Below, one piece after another: positions 1-9,635 of a DNA stretch of 64,000 bases (position 1 is the stretch's first letter; the number at the start of each line of letters is the position of its first letter). Below the pieces are notes generated by a model, which saw only the letters and a program-made list of their open reading frames with translations, was not told the DNA's origin and made no database searches. This stretch comes from Candidatus Poribacteria bacterium (lineage in GTDB: Bacteria > Poribacteria > WGA-4E > WGA-3G). The stretch spans positions 82,512 to 146,511 of the forward strand of contig JAJEDN010000118.1 in the NCBI GenBank assembly GCA_022821495.1. Direction: 5' to 3'. The position numbers and the translations under genes were made by a program.

Positions 1-1
1 T

Positions 2-2251
2 AATAAAATCAGCGACATAGCACCATTTGCGGGATTAACACAGTTAACATCCTTATCCCTTGACGATAATAAAATCAGCGATATAAAACCGATCGCAGGA
101 CTTGCACAACTCCGGAACTTATTGCTCGCAAGAAACCAAATCACTGACATAAAACCGATTGCTGGGTTGACAGAGCTCACACAGTTATGGCTTTCAGAAA
201 ATCGAATCAGCGACATAAAACCACTTGAGAACTTGACACAACTCACAGAATTATTGATGTATAGCAATCAAATCAGTGACATTACACCGCTTGCTGGACT
301 GACGGAGCTCAGCAGCCAGTTATGGCTTCAGAACAACCAAATCAGTGACATAAAACCGCTTGCTGGATTAACGAAGTTGCAAGAGTTATTTCTCTGGAAC
401 AATCAGATCAGCGATATAAAACCGATTGTAGGACTCGTGCAGCTTCGTAACTTATTTCTCAACGGAAACCAAATCACTGACATAGAACCAATGAGTGGGT
501 TGACAGAGCTCAGACGGTTATGGCTTTCGGACAATCAGATCACCGATATAGAACCTATCACTAACTTGACACAACTGACCGAATTATCGATGCATGATAA
601 TCCAATCAGCGACATAAAACCTATCAGTAACTTGACCGAGTTGACAAAATTAGAACTGGGTGAGCACCCAATCAGCAATCTCACGCCGCTCGCCAATTTG
701 ACACAACTCACTGAGTTAATGCTTCAAAAAATTCAGATTAGCGACATCACACCACTTACTGGATTGACACAACTGACGAAACTAACCCTTTCGGGCAATC
801 AGATTAGTGACCTAACACCCCTGACCAGATTGACGCAATTAACACAACTCAACCTCTCGAGTAATCGGGTTAGGGACATCAGACCCCTCGCTGATCTGCT
901 TCAATTGATAGACTTAACCCTCGTGAGGAATCAGATCAGAAACCTCACACCGCTTACCAACTTGACACAACTCACAGAATTATGGCTCCAATATAATGAA
1001 ATCAGCGACATCACACCGCTTGCCAATTTGACACAACTCACAGAATTATGGATCCAAGACAATCAGATCGAGGATATCAGTCCTGTTGAAAATCTGACGA
1101 ATTTAACGCTTTTAAATGTCAAAGGGAATCCGATTCAGGATACGAGTCCACTCGAACGGTTGCTGAACCAACTCCCGAATTTGGCATCGGACATCCAAGC
1201 AGAACTTCCAAATACCTTCGTCCCAGATTCGACAATATTGGACCCCAATTTAGCCAACGCAGTGCGAAAGGCACTCGATTTAGGGCGCAGCGACACCATC
1301 CCCCCAAAAAGATTGCAAGAATTAGAGCATCTTGATGCCGATAACAGCGGGATAACCGACTTAACAGGACTTGAGAAAGCTACAGGATTAAAAACTTTAG
1401 AACTTCGTGGGAATCAAATCAGCGATATTACACCACTGACTGGATTGACAGCGTTGACGGGGTTATACCTCAATGAGAACCAAATCAGCGATCTCACGCC
1501 ACTTGCTAATTTGACCCAGTTAAACGAGCTATCTCTCGTTGGAAACCAGATCAGTGACATAAAACCTATCGCTAACTTAAAACAGTTGACAGTGTTATGG
1601 CTATGGGATAATCAGATCAGTGACATCACGCCACTCGCTAATTTGACACAATTGAGAGCGTTATGGCTTCAAGATAATCAAATCAGCAATATCAAACCAC
1701 TCGGTCCGCTAACGCAGTTGACAAAGTTAAGACTTCATAGAAACCAGATACACGACATCACACCGCTAACTGAATTGGTCTCGTTAGTAGAACTAAATCT
1801 CGGCGGAAATCTAATTAACGACATAAAACCGATTGCTGGTTTGACGCAGTTGACAAAATTGTGGGCTTGGCGGAATCAAATTAGTGATATTACGCCACTC
1901 ACCGAGTTGACCCTGTTGAGGACGTTATTGATCTGGGGGAATCAAATTAGTAATATCTCACCACTTGCTAAACTAACACATTTGACTGAATTGGGACTTG
2001 GGAAGAATCAAATCCAAGACATTTCACCAATCGCTGAATCCACACAGTTAAGTGTTTTGCACGTTGACCGCAACCGGATCAACGATATCAGCCAAATTGA
2101 ACAGTTTACAAGCTTAACAAGTCTAAAAGTTAGCTATAATCCAATTCAGGATATGGAACCGCTCCGCAAACTTCTTCAACAGATTCCAGATTTGGAGTTG
2201 GATATACCAGCACCAGAGGAACTGAACATTTCACTACCTACCAATAGGTGA
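2..2251 (+). CDS. Leucine-rich-repeat protein, 5'-truncated by the window edge
   Basis: The reading frame is open from base 2, so the true start lies outside the window and the first in-window start-like codon is not the gene start. The visible 749 codons are almost all 22-residue leucine-rich repeats of the internalin/SDS22 type, with core L.L..NQISDI.PL..LT. A break at about 1130-1370 (non-repeat, with LDPNLANAVRKAL) separates two LRR blocks, so the protein carries two LRR domains. The second block ends about 30 residues before the stop. LRR proteins of this type bind other proteins. No enzymatic domain is visible. The gene ends 38 bp before a DUF1501 gene on the same strand and may be co-transcribed with it. 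Partner and localisation are unknown because the N-terminus is missing. Confidence 0.9.
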   Translation, partial: NKISDIAPFAGLTQLTSLSLDDNKISDIKPIAGLAQLRNLLLARNQITDIKPIAGLTELTQLWLSENRISDIKPLENLTQLTELLMYSNQISDITPLAGLTELSSQLWLQNNQISDIKPLAGLTKLQELFLWNNQISDIKPIVGLVQLRNLFLNGNQITDIEPMSGLTELRRLWLSDNQITDIEPITNLTQLTELSMHDNPISDIKPISNLTELTKLELGEHPISNLTPLANLTQLTELMLQKIQISDITPLTGLTQLTKLTLSGNQISDLTPLTRLTQLTQLNLSSNRVRDIRPLADLLQLIDLTLVRNQIRNLTPLTNLTQLTELWLQYNEISDITPLANLTQLTELWIQDNQIEDISPVENLTNLTLLNVKGNPIQDTSPLERLLNQLPNLASDIQAELPNTFVPDSTILDPNLANAVRKALDLGRSDTIPPKRLQELEHLDADNSGITDLTGLEKATGLKTLELRGNQISDITPLTGLTALTGLYLNENQISDLTPLANLTQLNELSLVGNQISDIKPIANLKQLTVLWLWDNQISDITPLANLTQLRALWLQDNQISNIKPLGPLTQLTKLRLHRNQIHDITPLTELVSLVELNLGGNLINDIKPIAGLTQLTKLWAWRNQISDITPLTELTLLRTLLIWGNQISNISPLAKLTHLTELGLGKNQIQDISPIAESTQLSVLHVDRNRINDISQIEQFTSLTSLKVSYNPIQDMEPLRKLLQQIPDLELDIPAPEELNISLPTNR

Positions 2252-2289
2252 AACACATTAGGAATAGGTATTGCAAAAGGAGATAAGCA

Positions 2290-3768
2290 ATGGACCCAAT
2301 TAAGGAATATCTGAAACTTGAGACGCGTCGCCAATTTTTTGGGAAGTGTGCGTCAGGTCTTGGTGGTGCAGCACTCGCCACCCTGCTGCCGAACGCGATT
2401 GCTAACGCACTCGAAGGGCAAGCAGCACCGAGATTTGGGGGTCTACCAGAGCTTCCACACTTCGCACCGAAAGCAAAACGTGCGATCTACTTGTTCATGT
2501 CCGGCGCGCCATCGCAATTGGATCTGTACGACTACAAACCGAATATGGGGGAATGGTTCGATACGGATCTCCCAGAATCCGTCCGGATGGGGCAACGTCT
2601 CACAACGATGACCTCAGGACAGGATAAGTTCCCGATTGCGCCGTCTATCTTTGAATTCAAGAAGTACGATAACGGCGGTGATGGTGTATGGATTAGCGAA
2701 CTGCTCCCACACACCGGATCGGTCGCGGAAGATCTCGCGATTATCAAGTCGGTACACACCGAAGCGATTAACCACGATCCAGCGATTACCTTCTTCTGTA
2801 CGGGTGATGAAAATCCAGGTAAACCGAGCCTTGGTGCGTGGTTAAGTTATGGACTCGGTAGTGAAAACGAAAACTTGCCTGCGTTTATCGTAATGAACGC
2901 GACTTGGAGTGGTCCAAAGGGTGCGCAGGCACTCTACAATCGCCTCTGGGGTGCGGGGTTCCTCCCATCAGAACATCAAGGTGTGCTACTTCGCAGCCAA
3001 GGCGATCCTGTCTTATTTCTTTCAAACCCGGAAGGGGTCAACGAGAAAACGCGGAAACGGATGTTAGACACCCTCGTCGAACTCAACCAGGAACTCTACG
3101 AAGAAGTCGGCGATCCAGAAACGCATGCCCGTATCTCACAATACGAAATGGCATTCCGTATGCAGACGAGCGTCCCAGAACTCGCGGATTTATCACAGGA
3201 ACCCGAACATGTCTTAGAATTGTATGGTCCCGAAGTCAAAACGCCGGGTACGTTCGCCAACTGCTGTATCCTTGCGCGTCGGATGATGGAGCGCGATGTG
3301 CGTCTGGCACAAATTTTCCATCGGGGTTGGGATCAGCACGGACAACTGCCGACAAATATCCGCAACCAAGCACGCGATATCGATCAACCCTCAGCAGGAC
3401 TTATTAAAGACTTGAAACAACGCGGCATGCTCGATGAAACCTTAGTTGTCTGGGGCGGCGAATTTGGACGAACTGTCTACTGTCAAGGCACTCTCACGCC
3501 GGATAACTATGGGCGTGACCATCATCCGAAATGCTTTACGCGTTGGATGGCTGGCGGTGGTATCAAAGGCGGTGTAGTCCACGGCGAAACCGATGACTTT
3601 AGTTATAACATCGTCAAAGACCCCGTACACGTTCGCGATATAAACGCCACGATCCTCAAGCAACTCGGCATCGATCACGAACGGTTAACTTTCAAGTTCC
3701 AAGGGCTGGATCACCGATTAACTGGCGTTGAAGAGAAAGCCCGGATCGTCAACGAGATATTAGCCTAA
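2290..3768 (+). CDS. DUF1501 family Tat-exported protein, copy A
   Basis: This 492-residue protein belongs to the DUF1501 family, which has an alkaline-phosphatase/sulfatase-like fold and is abundant in Planctomycetes and Poribacteria. The N-terminus has a twin-arginine signal (TRRQFFGK, residues 12-19) followed by a small-residue hydrophobic stretch (GLGGAALATLL), so export by Tat is expected. Conserved blocks include WGGEFGRT and NYGRDHHPKCF, the latter likely a metal-binding or catalytic region. The start is fixed by AAAGGAGATAAGCA just upstream. The family often sits next to a DUF1549/DUF1553 cytochrome-like partner, but none is found here. A closely similar paralogue lies at 5337-6818. 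The substrate is unknown. Confidence 0.92.
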   Translation: MDPIKEYLKLETRRQFFGKCASGLGGAALATLLPNAIANALEGQAAPRFGGLPELPHFAPKAKRAIYLFMSGAPSQLDLYDYKPNMGEWFDTDLPESVRMGQRLTTMTSGQDKFPIAPSIFEFKKYDNGGDGVWISELLPHTGSVAEDLAIIKSVHTEAINHDPAITFFCTGDENPGKPSLGAWLSYGLGSENENLPAFIVMNATWSGPKGAQALYNRLWGAGFLPSEHQGVLLRSQGDPVLFLSNPEGVNEKTRKRMLDTLVELNQELYEEVGDPETHARISQYEMAFRMQTSVPELADLSQEPEHVLELYGPEVKTPGTFANCCILARRMMERDVRLAQIFHRGWDQHGQLPTNIRNQARDIDQPSAGLIKDLKQRGMLDETLVVWGGEFGRTVYCQGTLTPDNYGRDHHPKCFTRWMAGGGIKGGVVHGETDDFSYNIVKDPVHVRDINATILKQLGIDHERLTFKFQGLDHRLTGVEEKARIVNEILA

Positions 3769-3898
3769 TACCGGTGCTATTTGGATAGTAGTCCGAACGC
3801 GTATTATTCAACTGTTTCACCGAGGTTCCTATGCTTCAATGAAACCGATAATATTAAAAAGCGTGCTTCACAGACGCGTATCTTCATAAAACGCTCAA

Positions 3899-3934
3899 TT
3901 GTAGCCGTCTATACGTGAAACTTTCACGTCTACA
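3899..3934. other. Perfect small palindrome upstream of the channel gene
   Basis: ACGTGAAA-C-TTTCACGT (3913-3929) is a perfect 8-bp inverted repeat with one central base, framed by TGTAG/CTACA (3899-3903 and 3930-3934). It sits 25 bp before the start of the channel gene. It could be an operator or a weak terminator of the preceding gene. No T-run follows it. The rest of the 190-bp gap shows nothing clear. Confidence 0.4.
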
Positions 3935-3958
3935 GTTTTCGAGCCGCATGGGACTAAT

Positions 3959-5119
3959 ATGCAGATTTATCATGGTACTGAACAGACGCTTGAGGCGGGC
4001 ACATTCCTTTCGCTTTTGCAATCGGATTACGAAAGCGTATTTCTGACAGATTGTATAATTGACGGGCCAATCGTCTTTTCACCTGAATCCGAAGTGAATG
4101 TTGAAGGCAACTTCGCGGTTGATAAGGAAGTTGTTTGTATCCGGTGTACGTTTAAAAACCTCATCAAATTCGAGAATACCCTTTTCAAAAAAGAGGTATT
4201 TTTCGGAAATTCTGTTTTCCAAGATGCCGTTCATCTCCGAAAGAATGTATTTCAAAGTGCTTGTGACTTCGGAGAGTCAGTGTTTGAAGGTTCAGTCCTT
4301 TTCCGTGGAACAATCTTTCAGGGAATGGCGCGGTTTTCAAAAACGCATTTTCAGCAGGCCGCAGATTTCAATGAGACCCAATTTTTGGAAAATGGGGTTT
4401 TCAGAAATGCGATTTTTCAAGACACTGTGCATTTCAAAAAGGCATCTTTTTCTAATGAATTGGACTTCGTAGAAGCCCAATTCTTAGAATCGGTGATCTT
4501 TAATGAAGCAACGTTTCTCGGGAAAACGGACTTCACTGCTGCTCGGTTCGCTGTTGCGGTATCCTATCGTCAGGTAAATTTTATCTCGGATACGATATGG
4601 CAATCATTGCTCAACAAGTTGCGCCATCAATCTGAGCAGCCAACAGAGTTCTATTTGAATAATGAAGATATTAACGGGGTCTTGAATCCTTTTTTCAAAC
4701 GTTACGTGGCAGATCAGCAGTTCATCCGTGCCTTTAAAGAGAAAAACCCGTTTTGGGCATTCGTTTGGAAATGGAGTTCAGATTATGGTCGGAGTCTCGC
4801 GCTTTGGGCGTTATGGTCACTACTCATCGCGCTCTTGTTTTCATTTGTGTATATGCCGGCACCCACATGGTACGCCGAATGGCTACAAGAGACAACGCCT
4901 CAATTTCACCAGGCCATTGATACCGAAGCCGATGAACATTTAACCTTTTGGAAATCTTTTTACTTTAGCATCGTAACCTTTACGACCCTTGGATTCGGGG
5001 ATGTCGTTGCCGCCAATACCTCTGCACGTATCCTCGTTACCCTTGAAGTCATGTTCGGATATATAATGCTCGGCGGATTAATCAGTATTTTTGCTAACAA
5101 ACTTGCGAGCAGGAGTTAA
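3959..5119 (+). CDS. Pentapeptide-repeat protein fused to a two-TM potassium-channel domain, paralogue A
   Basis: This 386-residue protein has two parts. Residues about 45-215 form a pentapeptide-repeat-like domain, with F or V every fifth residue as in FKKEVFFGNSVFQDAVHL, predicted to fold as a right-handed quadrilateral beta-helix. The C-terminus is a typical Ion_trans_2 pore: TM1 at about 278-300, a pore loop with selectivity filter TTLGFGD (residues 342-348), and TM2 at about 356-380. The filter TxGFGD indicates K+ selectivity and the pore would sit in the inner membrane. The repeat domain probably acts as a cytoplasmic sensor or scaffold (inference). A close paralogue is at 9636-10793. 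The ribosome-binding site is weak, so the exact start is less sure. Confidence 0.88.
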   Translation: MQIYHGTEQTLEAGTFLSLLQSDYESVFLTDCIIDGPIVFSPESEVNVEGNFAVDKEVVCIRCTFKNLIKFENTLFKKEVFFGNSVFQDAVHLRKNVFQSACDFGESVFEGSVLFRGTIFQGMARFSKTHFQQAADFNETQFLENGVFRNAIFQDTVHFKKASFSNELDFVEAQFLESVIFNEATFLGKTDFTAARFAVAVSYRQVNFISDTIWQSLLNKLRHQSEQPTEFYLNNEDINGVLNPFFKRYVADQQFIRAFKEKNPFWAFVWKWSSDYGRSLALWALWSLLIALLFSFVYMPAPTWYAEWLQETTPQFHQAIDTEADEHLTFWKSFYFSIVTFTTLGFGDVVAANTSARILVTLEVMFGYIMLGGLISIFANKLASRS

Positions 5120-5253
5120 AATTCATAGGATTTACGCAAATTGCACAAATATCCAACATTCGGGCGCGAAAAGCGATAAATTCCGTTCTTTAAACCCCCT
5201 AAATCCCCCTTATCAGGGGGACTTTAAGATGGGGTGCGTAAATCCTAAATTCA
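5119..5253. mobile_element. MITE-like palindromic element with GGATTTACGCA ends
   Basis: AGGATTTACGCA at 5127-5138 and its exact inverse TGCGTAAATCCT at 5235-5246 bound a segment of about 120 bp. Inside it lies one CCCCCTAAATCCCCCTTATCAGGGGG module (about 5195-5222). AAATTCA occurs at 5119-5125 and again at 5247-5253, next to the ends, as expected for a short target-site duplication. The element encodes nothing and fills most of the gap between the channel gene and DUF1501 copy B. Confidence 0.7.
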
Positions 5254-5336
5254 GTTCTATTGAACAACTTCCTAATTTGAAACTTTAGTGAACACTGCGA
5301 TGCCTGGATTAATGAGCAACATCGTAAAGGAGATCA

Positions 5337-6818
5337 ATGGTGGATCCAATCAAAGAATACCTGAAACTTGAAACGCGCCGCCAATTTTTCGGTAAATGTG
5401 CGATGGGTCTCGGTAGTGCAGCCCTCGCCTCATTACTGCCGAACACGCTTGTAGATGCGCTTGAGCAGCAAGCGATGCCACGGACGGGTGGGTTGCCTGA
5501 ACTCCCGCATTTCGCGCCGAAAGCGAAACGCGCGATCTATCTCTTCATGTCGGGCGCGCCCTCGCAGATGGATCTGTACGACTATAAACCGAAGATGGGA
5601 GAATGGTTTGATAAAGAGTTGCCTGAAACCGTGCGGATGGGGCAACGTCTCACGACGATGACTTCCGGTCAGAACCGTTTTCCAATCGCGCCTTCTATCT
5701 TTGAGTTCAAGCAGCACGATAACGGCAGCGATGGTGCCTGGCTCAGCGAGTTGCTACCGCATACGGCGACGATGGTCAAAGACATCTCGATTATTAAATC
5801 GTTACACACTGAGGCGATTAACCACGATCCGGCGATCACTTATGTTTGTACCGGCAATGAGACGCCCGGTAAACCGAGCCTCGGCGCATGGCTGAGTTAT
5901 GGGTTGGGTACCGAAAACAATAACCTCCCCTCTTTTATTGTGATGAATGCTACGTGGACAGGTAGAAAGTCCGCACAAGCACTCTATAATCGGCTGTGGG
6001 GTGCGGGGTTCCTGCCGTCGGAACACCAAGGTGTGCTACTCCGTAGCCAAGGCGATCCGGTGTTATTCCTCTCCAACCCGAAAGGTATGAGTGAAAAAGC
6101 GCGGAAACAGATGTTAGATTCGCTGGTTAAACTCAACGAAGAACTCTACGAAGAAGTCGGTGATCCAGAGACACATGCCCGTATTTCACAATACGAGATG
6201 GCATTTCGGATGCAGTCCTCTGTTCCTGAACTGACAGACTTGAAGCAGGAACCTGCTAATATTCTTGAAATGTATGGGCCTGATGTTCACACACCGGGTA
6301 CATTCGCGAACTGTTGTATCCTTGCGCGTCGGATGATGGAGCGCGATGTCCGCCTCGTCCAAATCTTCCACCGCGGTTGGGATCAGCACGGAAACCTACC
6401 CAACGACATCCGAAACCAAGCCCGGGACATTGATCAACCTTCAACCGCGCTCGTTCAAGACCTGAAGCAACGCGGTATGCTGGACGAGACCCTTGTTATC
6501 TGGGGTGGTGAATTTGGACGTACCGTTTATTGCCAAGGTGCGCTGAAGAAAGACAACTACGGACGTGATCATCACCCGAAATGCTTCACAATGTGGATGG
6601 CTGGTGGCGGTATTAAAGGTGGCGTTGTTCATGGCGAAACCGATGACTTCAGTTACAATATCATCAAAGATCCTGTCTCTGTTCGCGATCTAAACGCTAC
6701 GATCCTCAATCAACTCGGCATTGACCACGAACGGTTAACTTTTAAGTTCCAAGGACTTGATCATCGGTTAACTGGGGTTGAAGAGAAAGCACGGATCGTC
6801 AACGAGATATTGGCATAG
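5337..6818 (+). CDS. DUF1501 family Tat-exported protein, copy B
   Basis: This 493-residue paralogue of the 2290-3768 protein is colinear over its full length, with the same Tat motif (TRRQFFGK), the same WGGEFGRT and NYGRDHHPKCF blocks and the same C-terminus (GVEEKARIVNEILA). The start is set by AAAGGAGATCA before the ATG. Differences are scattered substitutions, many at third codon positions, which suggests an older duplication with both copies under selection. The role is unknown, and export with a hydrolase-like fold is expected from the family. It is followed at 49 bp by an oxidoreductase on the same strand. Confidence 0.92.
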   Translation: MVDPIKEYLKLETRRQFFGKCAMGLGSAALASLLPNTLVDALEQQAMPRTGGLPELPHFAPKAKRAIYLFMSGAPSQMDLYDYKPKMGEWFDKELPETVRMGQRLTTMTSGQNRFPIAPSIFEFKQHDNGSDGAWLSELLPHTATMVKDISIIKSLHTEAINHDPAITYVCTGNETPGKPSLGAWLSYGLGTENNNLPSFIVMNATWTGRKSAQALYNRLWGAGFLPSEHQGVLLRSQGDPVLFLSNPKGMSEKARKQMLDSLVKLNEELYEEVGDPETHARISQYEMAFRMQSSVPELTDLKQEPANILEMYGPDVHTPGTFANCCILARRMMERDVRLVQIFHRGWDQHGNLPNDIRNQARDIDQPSTALVQDLKQRGMLDETLVIWGGEFGRTVYCQGALKKDNYGRDHHPKCFTMWMAGGGIKGGVVHGETDDFSYNIIKDPVSVRDLNATILNQLGIDHERLTFKFQGLDHRLTGVEEKARIVNEILA

Positions 6819-6866
6819 TGAACAGTAGACGCGCTTTGGTGAAGGTTAAAGTCTCATAAGGATCAG

Positions 6867-8036
6867 ATGAAAAAATTAAAAGCAGTTGTTATCGGTGCGG
6901 GTTGGTCGGCAGAAGGACACACAAAGGCGTTTCAACATTACGGCGTTGAAGTGTTGGCTATCTGTGCCAGAAAACCTGATATAGTGCAGAAAGTTGCATC
7001 AGGATTAGGTGTACCTGACGCTTCAACGGATTGGCGAAAGAGTCTGCTGAAACATAAACCGGATATTGTCGCTGTTACAACGCCGGCAATCTTGCGAACA
7101 GAAGTCATCGAATTGGCGGTGGAACTCAGTTGCCATATCATCAGTGAAAAACCGTTAGCACTCACTGCCTCGGAAGCCGAACATATCTACAATCTCATCA
7201 AAGACACCGAGTTAAAACACGGCTTCGCCGCAACGCACCTATACGATCCAAGCGTCGCTTACGTGAAAGAACTATTGACGCAGCAGCACGTCATCGGTGC
7301 GTTGACAGCAGTCGATGTCGGGTACAGTCGCCGGATTTCAAGCGATACACCTTCAACAACAGTGAAGCCGTGGAATTGGATGAGTTCGTTGGCGCACGGC
7401 GGCGGTGCGTTGAACAACGGACTTACACATCGGCTCGGCATGTTAGAGCGTATGACGGGGATGAAAGTCGTCTCGGCTGTTGGTGAAGCGAAAACAACTG
7501 TCAGGGAAGCACCAGTTGTGCCAGAGATCCGGGATTTTCGGGTATGGCGGAGCAAAGAGATTACAAGGGAAGAAGCATCGCAACTCGAATGGCGGGTGTG
7601 TGATGCAGAATGGGATTATTCGGCGTTCTTCAAATTGAGCCTCCCAGAAATGGTTGATACTCAAAACGATATCCTTGTAACGATGCGTACGCACCCGGGT
7701 GTACCGACGCACGCGCCAACGGGCGGTTGGTATTTCTATGGAACGCAGGGAACACTTGTCGGAAAGGGCGGACATATTTTGTCGCCACTTACAAAACACG
7801 TTGGTGAAACGTCTGAGGTGCTGCCTGTTCCGCAAAATTTAACAGATAATCTACCGCGCATCGGGGACGACATCCAAAACAAATGGGTCGCGCTCGTCCG
7901 AGATTTCCTCGCCGATATCGAAGACCGCCCCCACGAACCCTATTTAACATTTCAAGACGGTTGGCGTTACCAAATTGCTATCGACGCGATTCGGGCAAGC
8001 GAAGGGTGGACCCAGATTCCCGGTAAAACCAAATAG
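6867..8036 (+). CDS. Gfo/Idh/MocA family oxidoreductase
   Basis: This 389-residue NAD(P)-dependent oxidoreductase of the Gfo/Idh/MocA family typically acts on sugars, inositols or their derivatives. The N-terminal Rossmann fold begins VVIGAGWSAEGH, with VTTPAILR and the family motif EKPLALT near residue 100. The C-terminal half is the alpha/beta substrate domain. AAGGATCAG precedes the ATG. It follows DUF1501 copy B by 49 bp and may share its transcript. The substrate cannot be told from sequence. Two further members of the family lie in this window at 28870 and 38214. Confidence 0.9.
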   Translation: MKKLKAVVIGAGWSAEGHTKAFQHYGVEVLAICARKPDIVQKVASGLGVPDASTDWRKSLLKHKPDIVAVTTPAILRTEVIELAVELSCHIISEKPLALTASEAEHIYNLIKDTELKHGFAATHLYDPSVAYVKELLTQQHVIGALTAVDVGYSRRISSDTPSTTVKPWNWMSSLAHGGGALNNGLTHRLGMLERMTGMKVVSAVGEAKTTVREAPVVPEIRDFRVWRSKEITREEASQLEWRVCDAEWDYSAFFKLSLPEMVDTQNDILVTMRTHPGVPTHAPTGGWYFYGTQGTLVGKGGHILSPLTKHVGETSEVLPVPQNLTDNLPRIGDDIQNKWVALVRDFLADIEDRPHEPYLTFQDGWRYQIAIDAIRASEGWTQIPGKTK

Positions 8037-8062
8037 GAAGCGCGACCGAAGATCGCTCCTAC
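8034..8062. repeat. Short palindromic repeat with TAGGA...TCCTA ends
   Basis: TAGGAAGCG and CGCTCCTA face each other around an 11-base centre. The repeat begins inside the stop codon of the preceding oxidoreductase (AAATAG) and could act as a transcript 3'-end hairpin. A short A-run follows on the plus strand, so it is not a standard plus-strand terminator. Confidence 0.5.
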
Positions 8063-8139
8063 AAAAAACAGCTACCTGATTAAACCGTTGCCTCGCAAAA
8101 GTTTAGTCTCAACACCGACTTCTCACCTCATGGAACCTT

Positions 8140-9573
8140 ATGCCTAAACTGATTGTCAAAAATTTCATCAATATCCGTGAAGCGGAAATTAACATGGATA
8201 AGACTTTAGTGGTCTTTATCGGTGCAACAGCCAGTGGCAAAAGCGTTCTTGCGAAGCTGCTCTATTTCTTTCACGAATTAATTCGCGACTTTCGTCAATA
8301 CATCAAACAGATTAATACTTACCCACCAGAAAATCTGAACCCCATGTCACAAGGTCTTTCAACAGTATTCCGTGTACAAATCGCGCATAAATTTCGGGAG
8401 TTTTTTGGCAGTGTTAGCGAGCTAACACGAACCGTTGAAGATGACACCGCTACAAAGCCGTTTGAAATCACGTATCACTATAGCGCAAAAAGCGCGATCA
8501 AGTTGACATTAGATGATGAAAAGAGGCTCAATATTGAGCTGCCCACCGTTATGGATGAAGTCGAAGAGCTCTGCCATACCTTACAAAAAAAGTTGAAAAA
8601 TATTGACAAAAAACAACTATTTAGTGATGGACAGGACGTTGATCGCGCCTCAGAAACAGAAGCCGCTTCAGAGGATAAAAAGGAAATCTCTAAAACAAAT
8701 GATCGGTTTTTCTTCATATTAAAGATGGCAATCGGGATAGGTGATATCACTGAGAAGTTAGCCGGTAAGTATCGCGACAGTCTTTTTATTCCAGCGGATC
8801 GGAACATCGCTGTCAACTACCCTGATGCCCTTAAAAGAATCTTTTACGGTGGCATAAAAAGCGATCTCCAAACGCGTGCCGCCACTCGTCCGCGAGCGAA
8901 CCTCCATCTCGTTGCGCGCTTTTTGGAAAAGAATGAGGAATTCCTTGATACCTTTAGCACAAAGAATTTTCATAATGTTTTCGACGAAAAGGCGGAATCG
9001 GAATCGGATAGCGTTGATAAACCGATGATGGAATTTTTACTCAAAGAAATCTCGTGCATTTTAGATGCCGAATATGGCGTTGTAGACCAGATTTCCAAAT
9101 CACGACTTTTTTTGCATCCGACAGGTGAAAACGCGGCTGCCTTGGAGAAGGCATCAACGGGACAGCAAAACATCATACGGATCCTACAAGATATGTTTAT
9201 GAATATACTTTACAATGAAGTTATCTTCCGCGTGATCGAAGAACCGGAAGCGCACTTACATCCGACAGCCCAAAAACACCTCATGCATATTATCGCCCTG
9301 ATGCGGAACCACATTGATAGCCAGATTGTTATAACGACGCATAGTCCATATTTTTTGGCGGTTCTTAAAAACCTATTAACCGCTGGACAGCTGTCGAGAA
9401 AGAAAACGAAGGCTGCTGCAAAGAAAGCATCACTCAGCCCGCAATTATGTTGGTTAAATCCTGATGAGGTGGAAGTCTACCACTTTAAAGCGGGTAGGAG
9501 TCATGCTATCGTGCAGCCGGAAGCGGAACCTGTTCTTGAAAATCCGCTTGCCGATCTTTTGGCAGAATTTTAA
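8140..9573 (+). CDS. SMC/ABC-like AAA ATPase (AAA_15/OLD-like, no nuclease domain)
   Basis: This 477-residue ATPase has an ABC-type head. The Walker A GATASGKS is at residues 28-35, a signature-like STGQQN at about 337-342, the Walker B IEEPEAHLHP at about 366-375 and the switch histidine in TTHSPYF at about 398. A coiled, charged insertion (residues about 140-190, rich in E, K and D) separates the two halves. The family includes RecF/OLD-like proteins, many linked to DNA repair or phage defence, but no TOPRIM nuclease follows and no effector gene is adjacent. It may therefore act alone or with a distant partner. The start is supported by the conserved beginning of the fold (KLIVKNFINI); its SD is weak. 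It is followed at 62 bp by channel paralogue B. Confidence 0.85.
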   Translation: MPKLIVKNFINIREAEINMDKTLVVFIGATASGKSVLAKLLYFFHELIRDFRQYIKQINTYPPENLNPMSQGLSTVFRVQIAHKFREFFGSVSELTRTVEDDTATKPFEITYHYSAKSAIKLTLDDEKRLNIELPTVMDEVEELCHTLQKKLKNIDKKQLFSDGQDVDRASETEAASEDKKEISKTNDRFFFILKMAIGIGDITEKLAGKYRDSLFIPADRNIAVNYPDALKRIFYGGIKSDLQTRAATRPRANLHLVARFLEKNEEFLDTFSTKNFHNVFDEKAESESDSVDKPMMEFLLKEISCILDAEYGVVDQISKSRLFLHPTGENAAALEKASTGQQNIIRILQDMFMNILYNEVIFRVIEEPEAHLHPTAQKHLMHIIALMRNHIDSQIVITTHSPYFLAVLKNLLTAGQLSRKKTKAAAKKASLSPQLCWLNPDEVEVYHFKAGRSHAIVQPEAEPVLENPLADLLAEF

Positions 9574-9635
9574 GTCGGCACCACGCGCGAAAAGGGCATC
9601 GCGCGTTAAAACAGATATCAAGGTATAAGGCAGAG

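Noticed and set aside
1..2251. Possible tandem DNA repeats or CRISPR-like region in the LRR gene
   Set aside because: The periodicity is that of protein-coding leucine-rich repeats with an open frame and synonymous variation.
8140..9573. Phage-defence system (OLD/Gabija-like)
   Set aside because: Only the ATPase is present. There is no TOPRIM nuclease or adjacent helicase, so a defence role is unsupported.
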